64,000 nucleotides of DNA, from assembly GCA_943789005.1 (NCBI GenBank), contig CALSSL010000002.1, forward strand, positions 252,532 to 316,531. Direction: 5' to 3'. This DNA comes from an uncultured SAR86 cluster bacterium. GTDB taxonomy: Bacteria; Pseudomonadota; Gammaproteobacteria; Magnimaribacterales; D2472. Positions 42,424-52,917 of this stretch are shown in pieces. The first letter of the stretch is position 1, and each line of letters opens with the position of its first letter. The notes under the pieces were generated by a model that was not told the origin of the DNA, did no database searches, and saw only the letters and a list, made by a program, of their open reading frames with translations. The translations under genes and the position numbers were made by a program.

Positions 42424-43842
42424 CTAAGGAGCTATAACTGCTTTAGTTTCCAAGCACTCTTCTAAGCCATGCATGCCATGCTCTCTTCCGTTTCCTGATG
42501 ATTTGTAGCCACCAAATGGTGCCCCAGTTCCTCTTGCTCCACCATTTATAATAACTTGTCCTGCTCTAATCTTTCTTGCAACTTCATTTGCGTGTGCTGG
42601 TTCACCTTGAACATACCCTGCTAAACCATACTCAGTGTCATTTGCTATATCTATTGCCTCATCTTCAGATCTGTACTTTAGAATTGATAGGACAGGTCCA
42701 AAAATCTCTTCTTTTGCAATTGTCATGTCGTTAGTAACATTTGCGAATACAGTAGGTTTTATATAATACCCCTTGTCATAACCTTCTGGCTTTTCTGTTC
42801 CACCTGCAACTAAAGTAGCGCCCTCTTCAATACCAATTTCTATCATTTTTATAATCTTTTCATACTGAGCTTTATTAGCTATAGGACCAATTCTAAACTC
42901 GCCATGAGGATCACCTACGGTTGTGTTATTTGCAGTTTGAGCTGCAATTTCAACAGCTTTATCATAATTTTTTTCAGAAACTAGCATTTTTGTTGGTGCA
43001 TTACATGATTGTCCTGAGTTCAAAAAACAGTGCCCAGCACCACCTTTTACAGATTTTTCTAAGTCTGCAACATCATCAAGGATGATATTTGAAGATTTGC
43101 CGCCAAGCTCTTGATGAACTCTTTTTACAGAGACTGCAGATGCTTGAGCAACTGCAATACCAGCTCTTGTAGACCCGGTAAAAGACATCATAGCTACATC
43201 TGGATGTTCAGACAAAGCTGCTCCTACTGTAGGTCCATATCCATTTACAAGATTAAAAACACCATTTGGAACTCCAGCTTTATCAAATACTTCTGCTAAA
43301 AGCATTGCACAATATGGAGAAATTTCACTAGGCTTTAGAACCATAGTGCAGCCAGCCGCAAGAGCAGCTGATACTTTAGTAGTTATTTGATTCATAGGCC
43401 AGTTCCATGGCGTAATCATTCCTATAACTCCAATAGGTTCTTTGATAAGAGTGTAATCACCCTCTTTTTTTTCAAATTGATATTCTTTTAACGCATCAAG
43501 AGTTTCATGGAAATTTTTAATTCCAGTAGATGCTTGAGCTTTTTCTGAAAGCCATATAGGAGCTCCCATTTCTTCTGTAATAGCTTGAACAAAATCATCA
43601 TACCTATTTTCATATTCTGTAATAATATTATTTAAAATCTCAATGCGATCATCCTTTGAAGTATATTGATATGTCTTGAAGGCTTCATTTGCAGCCTGAA
43701 CTGCACTGTCAATATCGGCTTTTGTTCCAGCTGTTACGTGGCCTATTAACTCTTCATTAGCAGGATTTATAACCTCAATCATTTCACTTGAATCAGACTC
43801 AACCCATGCGCCATTTATGTAAAACTGTAATTTATCTTTCAT
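42424..43842 (-). CDS. Aldehyde dehydrogenase (NAD(P)+)
   Basis: TPWNWPMNQ, SFTGSTRAG, ELGGKSSNII, NSGQSCNAPTKM, EEIFGPV. Confidence 0.93.
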   Translation of the reverse strand: MKDKLQFYINGAWVESDSSEMIEVINPANEELIGHVTAGTKADIDSAVQAANEAFKTYQYTSKDDRIEILNNIITEYENRYDDFVQAITEEMGAPIWLSEKAQASTGIKNFHETLDALKEYQFEKKEGDYTLIKEPIGVIGMITPWNWPMNQITTKVSAALAAGCTMVLKPSEISPYCAMLLAEVFDKAGVPNGVFNLVNGYGPTVGAALSEHPDVAMMSFTGSTRAGIAVAQASAVSVKRVHQELGGKSSNIILDDVADLEKSVKGGAGHCFLNSGQSCNAPTKMLVSEKNYDKAVEIAAQTANNTTVGDPHGEFRIGPIANKAQYEKIIKMIEIGIEEGATLVAGGTEKPEGYDKGYYIKPTVFANVTNDMTIAKEEIFGPVLSILKYRSEDEAIDIANDTEYGLAGYVQGEPAHANEVARKIRAGQVIINGGARGTGAPFGGYKSSGNGREHGMHGLEECLETKAVIAP

Positions 43843-43878
43843 AATATACCTTTGAAATTTTCGTCAATTATACTGAAA

Positions 43879-45551
43879 TTAGAATAAGCCTTCGATATTT
43901 TTATTCTCATCGATTCCAATGTTCTCAGATGCTGGTTTTCTTGGTAATCCTGGCATCGTCATAATTTCCCCACATATAACAACAATAAACTCTGCACCTG
44001 AGCAGAGCCTTACCTCTCTATAGGCACTTCATGGCCAGATGGCGCTCCCATAAGTAATGGATCTGTTGAAAAACTATATTGAGTCTTTGCCATACAAATT
44101 GGGTATTTCCCATAACCGTCATCTTCTAATTTATTAAATTTATTTCTTACTTTTTTATCAGCAATAATATCACTAGCGCCATAAATACTTGTAGCAATAT
44201 GTTTGGTCTTTTCCCATAAAGGCATTTCATCATCATATAAAGTTTTAAATGAGGACTCATTACTATCTACTAATTCTGCAACATGAGATGCCAAATCTGC
44301 TGCGCCCTTTCCACCATTTTCCCAATGAGAAGATATTTTGCATGCAACACCATGACTTTGACAAAAATCTATTATTGCTTGGTGCTCATCTTTGGTATCA
44401 GTGTAATATTCATTTATACCTACAGTTACAGGAACTCCAAACTTAGCAATATTCTCAATATGCCTTTCAAGGTTTTTACATCCGTCTTTTACTGCCTGAA
44501 TATTTTCTTCTTTTAAATCTTCTTTTTTAACACCACCATGCATTTTAAGAGCTTTGGTTGTTGCAACTAGGACTACAGCATCTGGTGATAGACCCGCTTT
44601 TCTACATTTAATATCAAAGAATTTTTCTGCTCCCAAGTCAGCACCAAAACCAGCTTCAGTAACAACATAGTCAGCCATTTTTAAAGCGCTTTTTGTTGCC
44701 ATAACAGAATTACATCCATGGGCAATATTTGCAAAAGGTCCCCCATGCATAAATGCTGGATTGTTCTCAAGAGTTTGGACTAAGTTAGGTTGAAAAGCAT
44801 CTCTTAACAAAGCAGTTATTGCGCCTTGAGCATTTAATTGGCTTACTTTTACAGGCTCTTGAGTTTTTGTGTATCCAACTACGATATTGCCAATTCTATT
44901 TTGCAAATCATTCAAATCACTTGCTAAACAAAAAACAGCCATAATTTCAGATGCTACAGTAATATCAAAACCACTCTGCCTTGGAACACCATTACCTGTT
45001 CCTCCAAGTCCACATGTAATATCTCTTAATGACCTATCATTCATATCAACCACTCTTCTCCAAGTAATTCTTCTTGGATCAAGATTTAAAGTATTTTCCC
45101 AATGAATATGGTTATCAACTAATGCTGAAAGCAAGTTATGAGCGGCCCCAATTGCATGGAAATCTCCTGTAAAGTGAAGATTAATATCAGTCATAGGAAT
45201 GACTTGAGCATAGCCGCCTCCAGCAGCACCTCCCTTCATTCCAAAACACGGACCTAAACTTGGCTCTCTAAGACATATCATTGCTTTTTTGCCTATATGA
45301 CATAAACCATCAACCAAACCAACACTTGTAGTCGTTTTTCCTTCGCCTGCTGGTGTAGGAGAAATTGCAGTAACAAGAATTAACTTTCCATCTTTTTTAT
45401 CTTTGCAAGAGTCTAAGTAATCATAATTAATCTTAGCTTTATCATTTCCATAAACAATTAAAGCCTCTTCAGGGATATTCAAAGATGCAGCTATATCTTT
45501 AATGTGTTTCTTTGATGCGCTATTTGCTATTTCTAAATCTGATTTATGCAT
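43879..45551 (-). CDS. fhs: Formate-tetrahydrofolate ligase (C-terminus frameshifted near 44015)
   Basis: [42 protein letters not shown]; past the ORF stop the other frame reads [46 protein letters not shown], the FTHFS C-terminus. Confidence 0.94.
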
Positions 45552-45626
45552 TTATATTTGCCTAGTAGAAAAAATTATTTAACAAAGTATACATAAGATC
45601 AATTAACTAAACTATGAGTTTTAATA

Positions 45627-47042
45627 CTAAGATTTAGCTGTTTTAAAAGCATCTATTGCTCTTAATCTTGATTCTTTTAAATCTAATATTGGTTCTGGAT
45701 ATTTACAATATTTTCTGTGCTCTATGGATGGATTATGAATAACAGATTTATCTAAGTCTTTTAGCTCAGGAACATATTTTTTGATAAATGTGCCCTCTTT
45801 ATCAAAGTTTGTAGATTGGGTGATTGGATTAAAGATCCTAAAATATGGAGCTGCATCAGTTCCGGTTGAGCTACTCCACTGCCATCCACCATTATTCGAA
45901 GCAAAATCGCCATCTATAAGATTTTGCATAAAGTATGCCTCACCCAATCTCCAATCATGAAGCATATTTTTTGTAAAAAACATAGCAACAACCATTCTAA
46001 GCCTATTGTGCATCCAGCCTTCATTTAGAAGCTGTCGCATAGCTGCATCAACAATCGGAAATCCAGTTTTACCTTCTTTCCAAGCATTAAATTCATCTTC
46101 ATTATATCTCCATAGGATTGTTTTAGAATAATCTTGAAAAGGTTGTCCTTTACTCACCTTTGGAAAGGAAAACATTATATTCTTATAAAACTCTCTCCAA
46201 ACAATTTCATCAATCCATTTAGTTACGCCGATATGTCCTGAGTTAAACTCAAAATTATTAATTTTTAACGCTTCTAAAATACATTTTTTGGATGAAATAA
46301 TTCCCAAAGCTAAATATGGTGAAATTCTGCTAGTTCCATCTAAGATTGGGTCATTTCTATTTTTTGAATAGTCTATTGCTTTTTCGTTAAGGAATCTAAG
46401 CAATCTTGTTTCCGCCTCATCTTCTCCTGCAGGCCATAACTCCATATTAACTTGATGAGTTTTTTTATAATTAAAATCAAAATCTCGAACATTTGAAGAA
46501 TAATCAAGGTTATTTCTGGCCTCATAACGATATTCAATATCCAAGAAATCCATCTCAAAGTTTTCTATCCATTTTCTTTTAAATGGAGTAAAAACTGAAT
46601 ATGGGAGACCTTGACCTGTTTTTAAAAAACCTGGCTCATATATAATCTGGTCGTTATATGTCTCATAGTCTATATTTTTTTTATCTAAAAGAATTTTTAC
46701 AAGCTTATCTCTTATAGCTTCATCCTCACCAAATTGATTATTCCAAAAAACTTTTTTAATGTTCTTCTTTTCTATAAATTGTTCTATAAGAGAAGCATCG
46801 TTATCAAACCCATCGCTATCAATAATAGTTAATGGGACATTTAGTTTATCGAGTTTTTCTTCAAGTAAGAATAAATTAGATTTCAAGAAATCTATTTTTA
46901 CGTTAGCTTCATTGTGTTTTTTTAGCTGATTATTTGAAAAAATAAATACAGCATGGACATTCTTAGCTTGTTCAAATGCATTTCTTAACGCGGGATTATC
47001 TTGAAGTCTTAAATCACTTCTGAACCAAACTAAAGCTTCCAT
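45627..47042 (-). CDS. phr: Deoxyribodipyrimidine photolyase
   Basis: LVWFRSDLRLQDNPAL, TSRISPYLALGIIS, WREFYKN, GFPIVDAAMRQL, WMHNRLRM, GDFASNNGGWQWSSSTGTDAAPYFRIFNP. Confidence 0.95.
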   Translation of the reverse strand: MEALVWFRSDLRLQDNPALRNAFEQAKNVHAVFIFSNNQLKKHNEANVKIDFLKSNLFLLEEKLDKLNVPLTIIDSDGFDNDASLIEQFIEKKNIKKVFWNNQFGEDEAIRDKLVKILLDKKNIDYETYNDQIIYEPGFLKTGQGLPYSVFTPFKRKWIENFEMDFLDIEYRYEARNNLDYSSNVRDFDFNYKKTHQVNMELWPAGEDEAETRLLRFLNEKAIDYSKNRNDPILDGTSRISPYLALGIISSKKCILEALKINNFEFNSGHIGVTKWIDEIVWREFYKNIMFSFPKVSKGQPFQDYSKTILWRYNEDEFNAWKEGKTGFPIVDAAMRQLLNEGWMHNRLRMVVAMFFTKNMLHDWRLGEAYFMQNLIDGDFASNNGGWQWSSSTGTDAAPYFRIFNPITQSTNFDKEGTFIKKYVPELKDLDKSVIHNPSIEHRKYCKYPEPILDLKESRLRAIDAFKTAKS

Positions 47043-47050
47043 AAAATTTT

Positions 47051-47800
47051 TTATATCTTTATTAATGAATTTGAAAAACGAACATCAACTTGAAATTTTT
47101 CATTTTGATTAACAATTAAAGCTTCTCCACCAGCAGCATTAACTATAGCTGCTCCAGCGGCAACATCCCATAAATAGGTTTTATTTTCCATGTATAGATC
47201 TGCTTTACCAGATGCAATATATGCAGAAGCTAAAGCAGCTGAACCAAGCATTCTAACCTTTCGCCAATTTTGAAAATTTTTAATCATATTAAGTAGTGCT
47301 TCATCAGAATAATCCGTATCATTGGGCAAACCAGTGATTAAAATACCTTGATTGCTTTTTGTTATTTTTGAAACTGAAATTTCTTTTCCATTTAAACAAG
47401 CATTTGTATTTATAGACCCCTCATAGAGATGGTCATTATTAAAGTCGTATATAACACCAATAATTGGTTTGAAATCCGATATTAAAGCTATAGAGACACA
47501 GCATATGGGTATATCTCTGGAGTAATTAGCAGTTCCATCAAGAGGATCAACAACCCATAAACTTTTAAAAGATGCATCCGAAGACATTCCACTTTCTTCT
47601 GCCAATATGCCAATATTAGAATCTCTTTTAATAATATCTTTAATGATTTTTTCTGCTTCAATATCTGCCTTAAGCTTAAGATCTCTATTGGTCGACGATA
47701 ATGCTTGATTGAGATTAATCTTATTATCTCTAAGGTATTTTCCAGCCTCTAATGCTGCTTTTTTAGCAATATCTATTTCTTTTTTACAATCTATATTCAT
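47051..47800 (-). CDS. Inositol-monophosphatase / CysQ-like phosphatase
   Basis: GILAEESG, LWVVDPLDGTANYSRDIP, YLWDVAAGAAIVNAAGGEAL. Confidence 0.88.
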   Translation of the reverse strand: MNIDCKKEIDIAKKAALEAGKYLRDNKINLNQALSSTNRDLKLKADIEAEKIIKDIIKRDSNIGILAEESGMSSDASFKSLWVVDPLDGTANYSRDIPICCVSIALISDFKPIIGVIYDFNNDHLYEGSINTNACLNGKEISVSKITKSNQGILITGLPNDTDYSDEALLNMIKNFQNWRKVRMLGSAALASAYIASGKADLYMENKTYLWDVAAGAAIVNAAGGEALIVNQNEKFQVDVRFSNSLIKI

Positions 47801-47891
47801 AATACTTATTTACTATAAAAATGTTCTTTTAAAAACATTTTTTTTATCAAACTGCATACTATTTCTAGCCAAAGATGTAAAATTGATAAAT

Positions 47892-48956
47892 ATGGAATTA
47901 AATATAATCATAAGTTATTTAATTATAAGCATAATGGCGTCTTTAGCTATTAATTCTGTTTTACGAAACTTTGCTAAACAAAAAAGTATACTTGTAGACA
48001 TTCCTGATAGAAGTAGAAAATTTCATAAAAGAGCAACACCTCTTACTGGGGGGATTGGCATACTTTTAGCAGTCGCTGTTTCTACAGAAATATATTTAAA
48101 TCTTAATAATCTCCAAGGATATTTGCCTGAATTTAGTCAAAAATTATATTTTGCCTCTATACCTCTTTTACTTTTGTTTTTATTTGATGATTTTAAATCT
48201 TTGAAGCCTATAGTTAGGCTTTTCATTCAAATTATATTGAGCTTATATGTAATTTTTTCAACAGATATATATTTAGCTAATTTTGGTAATTTGTTTGGTT
48301 TTGGTGTGGTAGATTTAGGCATTTTTGGCATTCCAATTACAGTCTTTTGTGTTGTAGGAATAATGAATGCATTTAATATGATAGATGGAATCAATGGTTT
48401 GTGTGCTGGTTCAGCTGTAATGGCATTACTTTTCACTGGTTTTTATTCAGGACTAATGTATGACTCAATACTGATGATCCTAATTGGATCGGTAATAGGT
48501 TTTTTAATATTTAATCTAAGATTCTTCGGTAAAAAAAGAGGTGTGTTCTTGGGTGATAGTGGCTCAAATCTAATAGGTTTTTGGGTGGCTTGGATTGCAA
48601 TTTTCTCATCACAAAATACGTTGTACCAAGTAGAACCAATTACAATGCTTTGGTTCGTATCTATTCCACTTCTTGATTGTATTGGGCTAATTGTTTCAAG
48701 AATAAGCCAAGGTATTGGCATCACATCTCCTGGCAGAGACCATATTCATCACAAGCTCATGCTTCGTTATTCACCAGAAGGTGCTTTGGGAATTATTTTA
48801 TTGATATCATTCTTTGCAGGTTTATTTGGTGTATTCTTAGATAATAATTTTGCACCGTGGATTTCAACATATCTTTTCATGGTATATTCAGCAACCTATT
48901 ATCTGTTTGCATATAAATATAAAAGTATTCGAGAGGGGTTGGTAAAAAATGTTTAA
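47892..48956 (+). CDS. Undecaprenyl-phosphate GlcNAc-1-phosphate transferase (WecA/MraY-like)
   Basis: DIPDRSRKFHKRATPLTGGIGILLAV, NAFNMIDGINGLCAG, FLGDSGSNLIGF, GRDHIHHKL; start at internal ATG. Confidence 0.9.
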   Translation: MELNIIISYLIISIMASLAINSVLRNFAKQKSILVDIPDRSRKFHKRATPLTGGIGILLAVAVSTEIYLNLNNLQGYLPEFSQKLYFASIPLLLLFLFDDFKSLKPIVRLFIQIILSLYVIFSTDIYLANFGNLFGFGVVDLGIFGIPITVFCVVGIMNAFNMIDGINGLCAGSAVMALLFTGFYSGLMYDSILMILIGSVIGFLIFNLRFFGKKRGVFLGDSGSNLIGFWVAWIAIFSSQNTLYQVEPITMLWFVSIPLLDCIGLIVSRISQGIGITSPGRDHIHHKLMLRYSPEGALGIILLISFFAGLFGVFLDNNFAPWISTYLFMVYSATYYLFAYKYKSIREGLVKNV

Positions 48957-49395
48957 TTTTTTTAAGAAAAAGAAGCCTGAAATCAAAGAAAATAAAAATG
49001 ATTTTGATATAGAATTAACTGCTTCTATCTTGGCTTATGAGATTGCTCGATCTGATGGCGAGATCTTAGAATCTGAACTTACGATACTTTTAGATGAAAT
49101 AAAAAAAATTAGTATTAAAGTTGGCAAAGAAGCTAATAAGGTTTTAGAAATCATAGAGGAATATAGTAGGAACAGTGTTTCTTTTTATGAATTTATAGAT
49201 GATATAAATAAAGATTATTCCAAAGACAACAAACTTTCCTTGATTCGTTTCCTATACGATGTTGCATACGCTGATAAAATTCTAGAAGTAAACGAAGAAA
49301 GGCTCATTAGAAGAATTGCGGATATGATAAAAATAAAAGATATAGAGGTGCTGAAGATTAAAGATGCCTCTAAGAATGAAAAAAAAATTAATTAG
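48949..49395 (+). CDS. TerB-like (tellurite resistance) domain protein
   Basis: ASILAYEIARSDGEILESELTILLDEI ... VAYADKILEVNEERLIRRIADMI. Confidence 0.75.
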   Translation: MFNFFKKKKPEIKENKNDFDIELTASILAYEIARSDGEILESELTILLDEIKKISIKVGKEANKVLEIIEEYSRNSVSFYEFIDDINKDYSKDNKLSLIRFLYDVAYADKILEVNEERLIRRIADMIKIKDIEVLKIKDASKNEKKIN

Positions 49396-49404
49396 GTTGC
49401 TTAA

Positions 49405-51207
49405 CTAATAGTCTATAAAACTAGCATTATCTTTTAAGAATTGCTCTGATTTCTCTCTGCTACAGTTACCTGGGTACTCATCAACATATTCATCATATAA
49501 GTCGTCGCCAACGTATGTTAGCATCTGGAGAAGAACAACACATTTTTCTAAGTCGGTTAAAGCATCCTCTTTATATAAGTCATGTATTAAAGAGGAAAAG
49601 GAAAAGTTATCAGATTTCATTTTTAATTCTTTTCTTTTATCTAAAATCATATAATTTGATGAGGCATTTTTTAAACCATTATATTTTTTCCATTCTAATC
49701 CGTTCGTAGAAAATCCAGGTTCGCCATTTTTTGCAAAATTTGTCCAAAACTGCATCATATTTTTAGATGTGAATCTTTTGGATGGACCTTTTGGGTAAAT
49801 TAAAAAGCCATAGTCTCCAACTAATTTATTATTGCCTGTTAACAAAGGGATCTCTGTGGCATGTGCTGCACCAATAAGTTGCTTAAAATCACCAATAATA
49901 AATCTTCTATGGTCATCCCAGTCATATCTGTAAGCATATAAATTATTGTTGCCAGCCTCATAAAGACTTCTTAGCGGTCCATCAACCCCTCTAATTTTCC
50001 ATGCCTTACTTCTATAAGAGTTAAAAAGATTGAAAGCATCTTTATCATTTAAAACTACTTTAGGGACTCCAAAAATTGAGCCGAAAAAAGAGTAATCAAG
50101 ATCAACAAAATATTTAGCCGAAGCAAGCCATAATTTAACTTCATCTCTATTTGAGCCTGCAATGATTGGAACACTATGAAGGTATTCTTTTTTTGATAAT
50201 GCATCTGTTAAGCCTATTTTAGGTATTACTAGTCCATCAGCAGTTAATAGAGGTAGGTTTTCATACGATGGTCTTTGTGAATAATATCTGAAAAACTCCT
50301 TTGATGATAAATTCTTTAGAAAATTTCTAATTTCTTTATCATTTTCTGTTTGAAGGACATTTAATGATTTGTCTTCAATAATTTGATTAACGACATTCCA
50401 GCTAGAATGCTTAGAAGTTGATGAGTATTTTGAAGGTCTATATGAATCTTTTAAGGAGTATGTTGTCGTATAACCTGATTGAGAAATTGCTTTATGAAAA
50501 AGCCCTTTTGCTTGAGTGGTAACTAATAATGATAAAACATTATGTCCTCCTGCAGACTCTCCAAAAATTGTTACATTATTAGGATCTCCGCCAAAATTAG
50601 ATATATTTCTATTCACCCATTTAAGGGCTTGAATTATATCTAAAGTCCCAAAATTTGAAGTTTTATCTAATCCAGCTTGCTGTCCTTGGATTGAAGGGTG
50701 TGTAAACCAACCAAATGGTCCCAACCTATAATTTATAGTAACTATTAACACTTCATGATTTTTTGTCATGGTAGAGAAATCATATAAGTCTTTTAAGCCC
50801 GATGTGTTTCCACCACCATGAATCCAAAACATTACTGGTAGCAATTTTTGTGAATCATTTACCAATGGGTTACCATGGGGCCTTGATATCTAAATACAAA
50901 CAATCCTCTGAACCAGAGAAATAATCATCACCTTCAGAACCACCTAAGCCAGAGGGTTCTTGTACACAAAAATTATCTTCTTTAGGTCTTATAATATTAT
51001 TAATGGAGGATACATCTAAATCTTGAGGTGCTCTCCATCTAAGGTCGCCAATGGTGGTTTTGCATAAGGTATGTCATCCCAACTAATAACTGCATTTTCT
51101 TCCTGGCCATATATAATGCCGCTAGTGGTCTTGATAACATAATCATCACTTAAAATATGAGATGAACATAGAATAAAGTAAAATACTAATGCATTGTTTA
51201 ATTTCAT
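49405..51207 (-). CDS. Type-B carboxylesterase (two frameshifts, near 51045 and 50885)
   Basis: N-terminal ORF ...WDDIPYAKPP; middle frame LRWRAPQDLDVSSINNIIRPKEDNFCVQEPSGLGGSEGDDYFSGSEDCLYLDIK; third frame LPVMFWIHGGG...IFGESAGGHNV. Confidence 0.88.
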
Positions 51208-51246
51208 AATAACTCTAACATATTGAATATATAATAACCCATTTAA

Positions 51247-51323
51247 CGGGATGTAGCGCAGCCTGGTAGCGCACTACACTGGGGGTGTAGTGGTCGTCGG
51301 TTCAAATCCGGCCATCCCGACCA
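51247..51323 (+). tRNA. tRNA-Pro(GGG), CCA encoded
   Basis: Acceptor CGGGATG/CATCCCG, D stem GCGC/GCGC, anticodon stem CTACA/TGTAG with loop CTGGGGG, T arm GTCGGTTCAAATCCGGC. Confidence 0.97.
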
Positions 51324-51328
51324 CAAAC

Positions 51329-51604
51329 TTAGTTTATTAAAGTTTTTAATTTATTTGATGCCTTAAAATTCAATTTCGATCTTTCAGTTATAACAAATTC
51401 TTCTTTTGTTATTGGATTTCTTCCTATTCTACTTGGAGTAGTTTTATGTGTAAAACTTCCAAAATTTGGAATCTTTACTACAGATTTTGCTGAATTGTGA
51501 ATTATTAGATTTATAAATTTATCAAATAACTGGTTACTATCAGATTTTGATACATGTGCACTCAAAGAGATATTATTAAGAATATCCTTTTTTGTAAGGT
51601 TCAT
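51329..51604 (-). CDS. ihfA: Integration host factor alpha / HU-family DNA-binding protein
   Basis: [13 protein letters not shown]... [31 protein letters not shown]; position downstream of pheT. Confidence 0.85.
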   Translation of the reverse strand: MNLTKKDILNNISLSAHVSKSDSNQLFDKFINLIIHNSAKSVVKIPNFGSFTHKTTPSRIGRNPITKEEFVITERSKLNFKASNKLKTLIN

Positions 51605-51614
51605 TAATTAATGT

Positions 51615-52778
51615 CTAGGTGCCAGTTCCGGTTCCAGTTCCAGTTCCAGTTCCAGTTCCTGTACCTGTTCCTGTACCTGTACCTGTGCCAGTATCATCAT
51701 CATCTGGGTCATTAGTAACATTGACTGTGATTTCTTGCGTTGCAGAATTAGAACTTGCATCAGAAGCTGTTACAGTTGCAGTATATACAGTTTTGGTTTC
51801 ATAATCCGGAGCAGTCACAAAGCTAAGAACGCCTGATGAAGTTATAGCAAGCTCATTACCAGAAACGGTAAATGTTACCTCTGCTAAATCAAAAGCAGTT
51901 ACAGTACCTATTGCAGTTTGATTTTCTTCAGCACTAAAAGTAGCAGGAGATGTGAAAACTGGCGCAGTAGTATCAACTACATTAACTGTTCTAGATGCTG
52001 TTCCGACATTACCAGAGGCATCTGTTGCTGTATATGTAAGGGTGTATGAACCAACAGTATTTGTATCGACAGTACCTGTCGTTACTACAGTCACATCACC
52101 AGAAAGATCGGTAGCTGTTGCACCGGCATCAACGTATGTAGCACCAAGTTCAACAGTTGGAGTATCACCATTAGGTGTTACTACTGGCGCAGTAGTATCA
52201 ACTACATTAACCGTTCTAAAAGCCTGTGATATATTCCCGGATGAATCCGTGGCGGTGTAGGTAATTTGATATGAGCCAACTGAGTTAGTATTAACAGTTC
52301 CAGAGGTTACTAGAGTAGCAGAACCGCTATCATCACTTGCTGAAGCTCCAGCATCTGTATAAGAACCACCAAGTTCGACAGTTGCAGGATTGTCACCATT
52401 AACAGTTATGACTGGTGGCGTAAAATCTCTCACAACAGGATCGTCATCAATATTTCCAGAATCAGACAATATAACTCCAGCACCTACTAATGCTGCAACA
52501 ATATATACAAGTTCAGCAGTAACTAGTGAAAGTTGTATTGTTGCTTCCTTAACATCAGATGGATTCTGTGAACTTTCTTTTGTTTCTTCAAGTCTTTGTG
52601 CTTCGTTTTCTAAATAAGCTTTTCTTGATCTAAGCTCATCAACACCCATTTGATTAACTCTCACTGTAATTTCATTGGCTTGAGCGTTTGTAATACTATA
52701 TGCACTAAGATCAGTAGTCTCAGCAATAGTTGTTGAAGTAAAAATAACAAAAATTGTGTATACAAGTAAATTTTTCAT
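51615..52778 (-). CDS. Secreted Ig-like (HYR/DUF5011) repeat protein with cadherin-like segment and Gly-Thr tail
   Basis: Signal peptide; two TxPVITxNGDxPxTVELGxxYTDAGAxAxDxSG... repeats; EENQTAIGTVTA...; C-terminal DDDD(TG)n. Confidence 0.85.
   Translation of the reverse strand: MKNLLVYTIFVIFTSTTIAETTDLSAYSITNAQANEITVRVNQMGVDELRSRKAYLENEAQRLEETKESSQNPSDVKEATIQLSLVTAELVYIVAALVGAGVILSDSGNIDDDPVVRDFTPPVITVNGDNPATVELGGSYTDAGASASDDSGSATLVTSGTVNTNSVGSYQITYTATDSSGNISQAFRTVNVVDTTAPVVTPNGDTPTVELGATYVDAGATATDLSGDVTVVTTGTVDTNTVGSYTLTYTATDASGNVGTASRTVNVVDTTAPVFTSPATFSAEENQTAIGTVTAFDLAEVTFTVSGNELAITSSGVLSFVTAPDYETKTVYTATVTASDASSNSATQEITVNVTNDPDDDDTGTGTGTGTGTGTGTGTGTGTGTGT
51618..51692. repeat. 6-bp minisatellite encoding the Gly-Thr tail
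   Basis: Repeated ggttcc/agttcc/gtacct hexamers at the 3' end of the 51615-52778 gene. Confidence 0.9.
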
Positions 52779-52917
52779 AAAAGCCTGTGTTGAGTTAACT
52801 ATCCCCTAAATGCAAACTATACTATTATTTTGTTGAATTTAAAACATTTTTACCTATAAATATGTTTTTTTTCTAAACTCACTTTTTATATAAAAAATCA
52901 TATCTCAGTAAATAGTT

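Noticed and set aside
44249-45105. Plus-strand ORFs inside fhs
   Set aside because: Antisense to a highly conserved gene; no motifs
51618-51692. CRISPR-like or regulatory repeat array
   Set aside because: 6-bp tandem coding repeat with no spacers; explained by the Gly-Thr tail
51619-52617. Plus-strand ORFs with PVPVPV and VSTTLTV repeats opposite the Ig-repeat gene
   Set aside because: Mirror translation of the repeat-rich minus-strand gene, which has a signal peptide and recognisable domains
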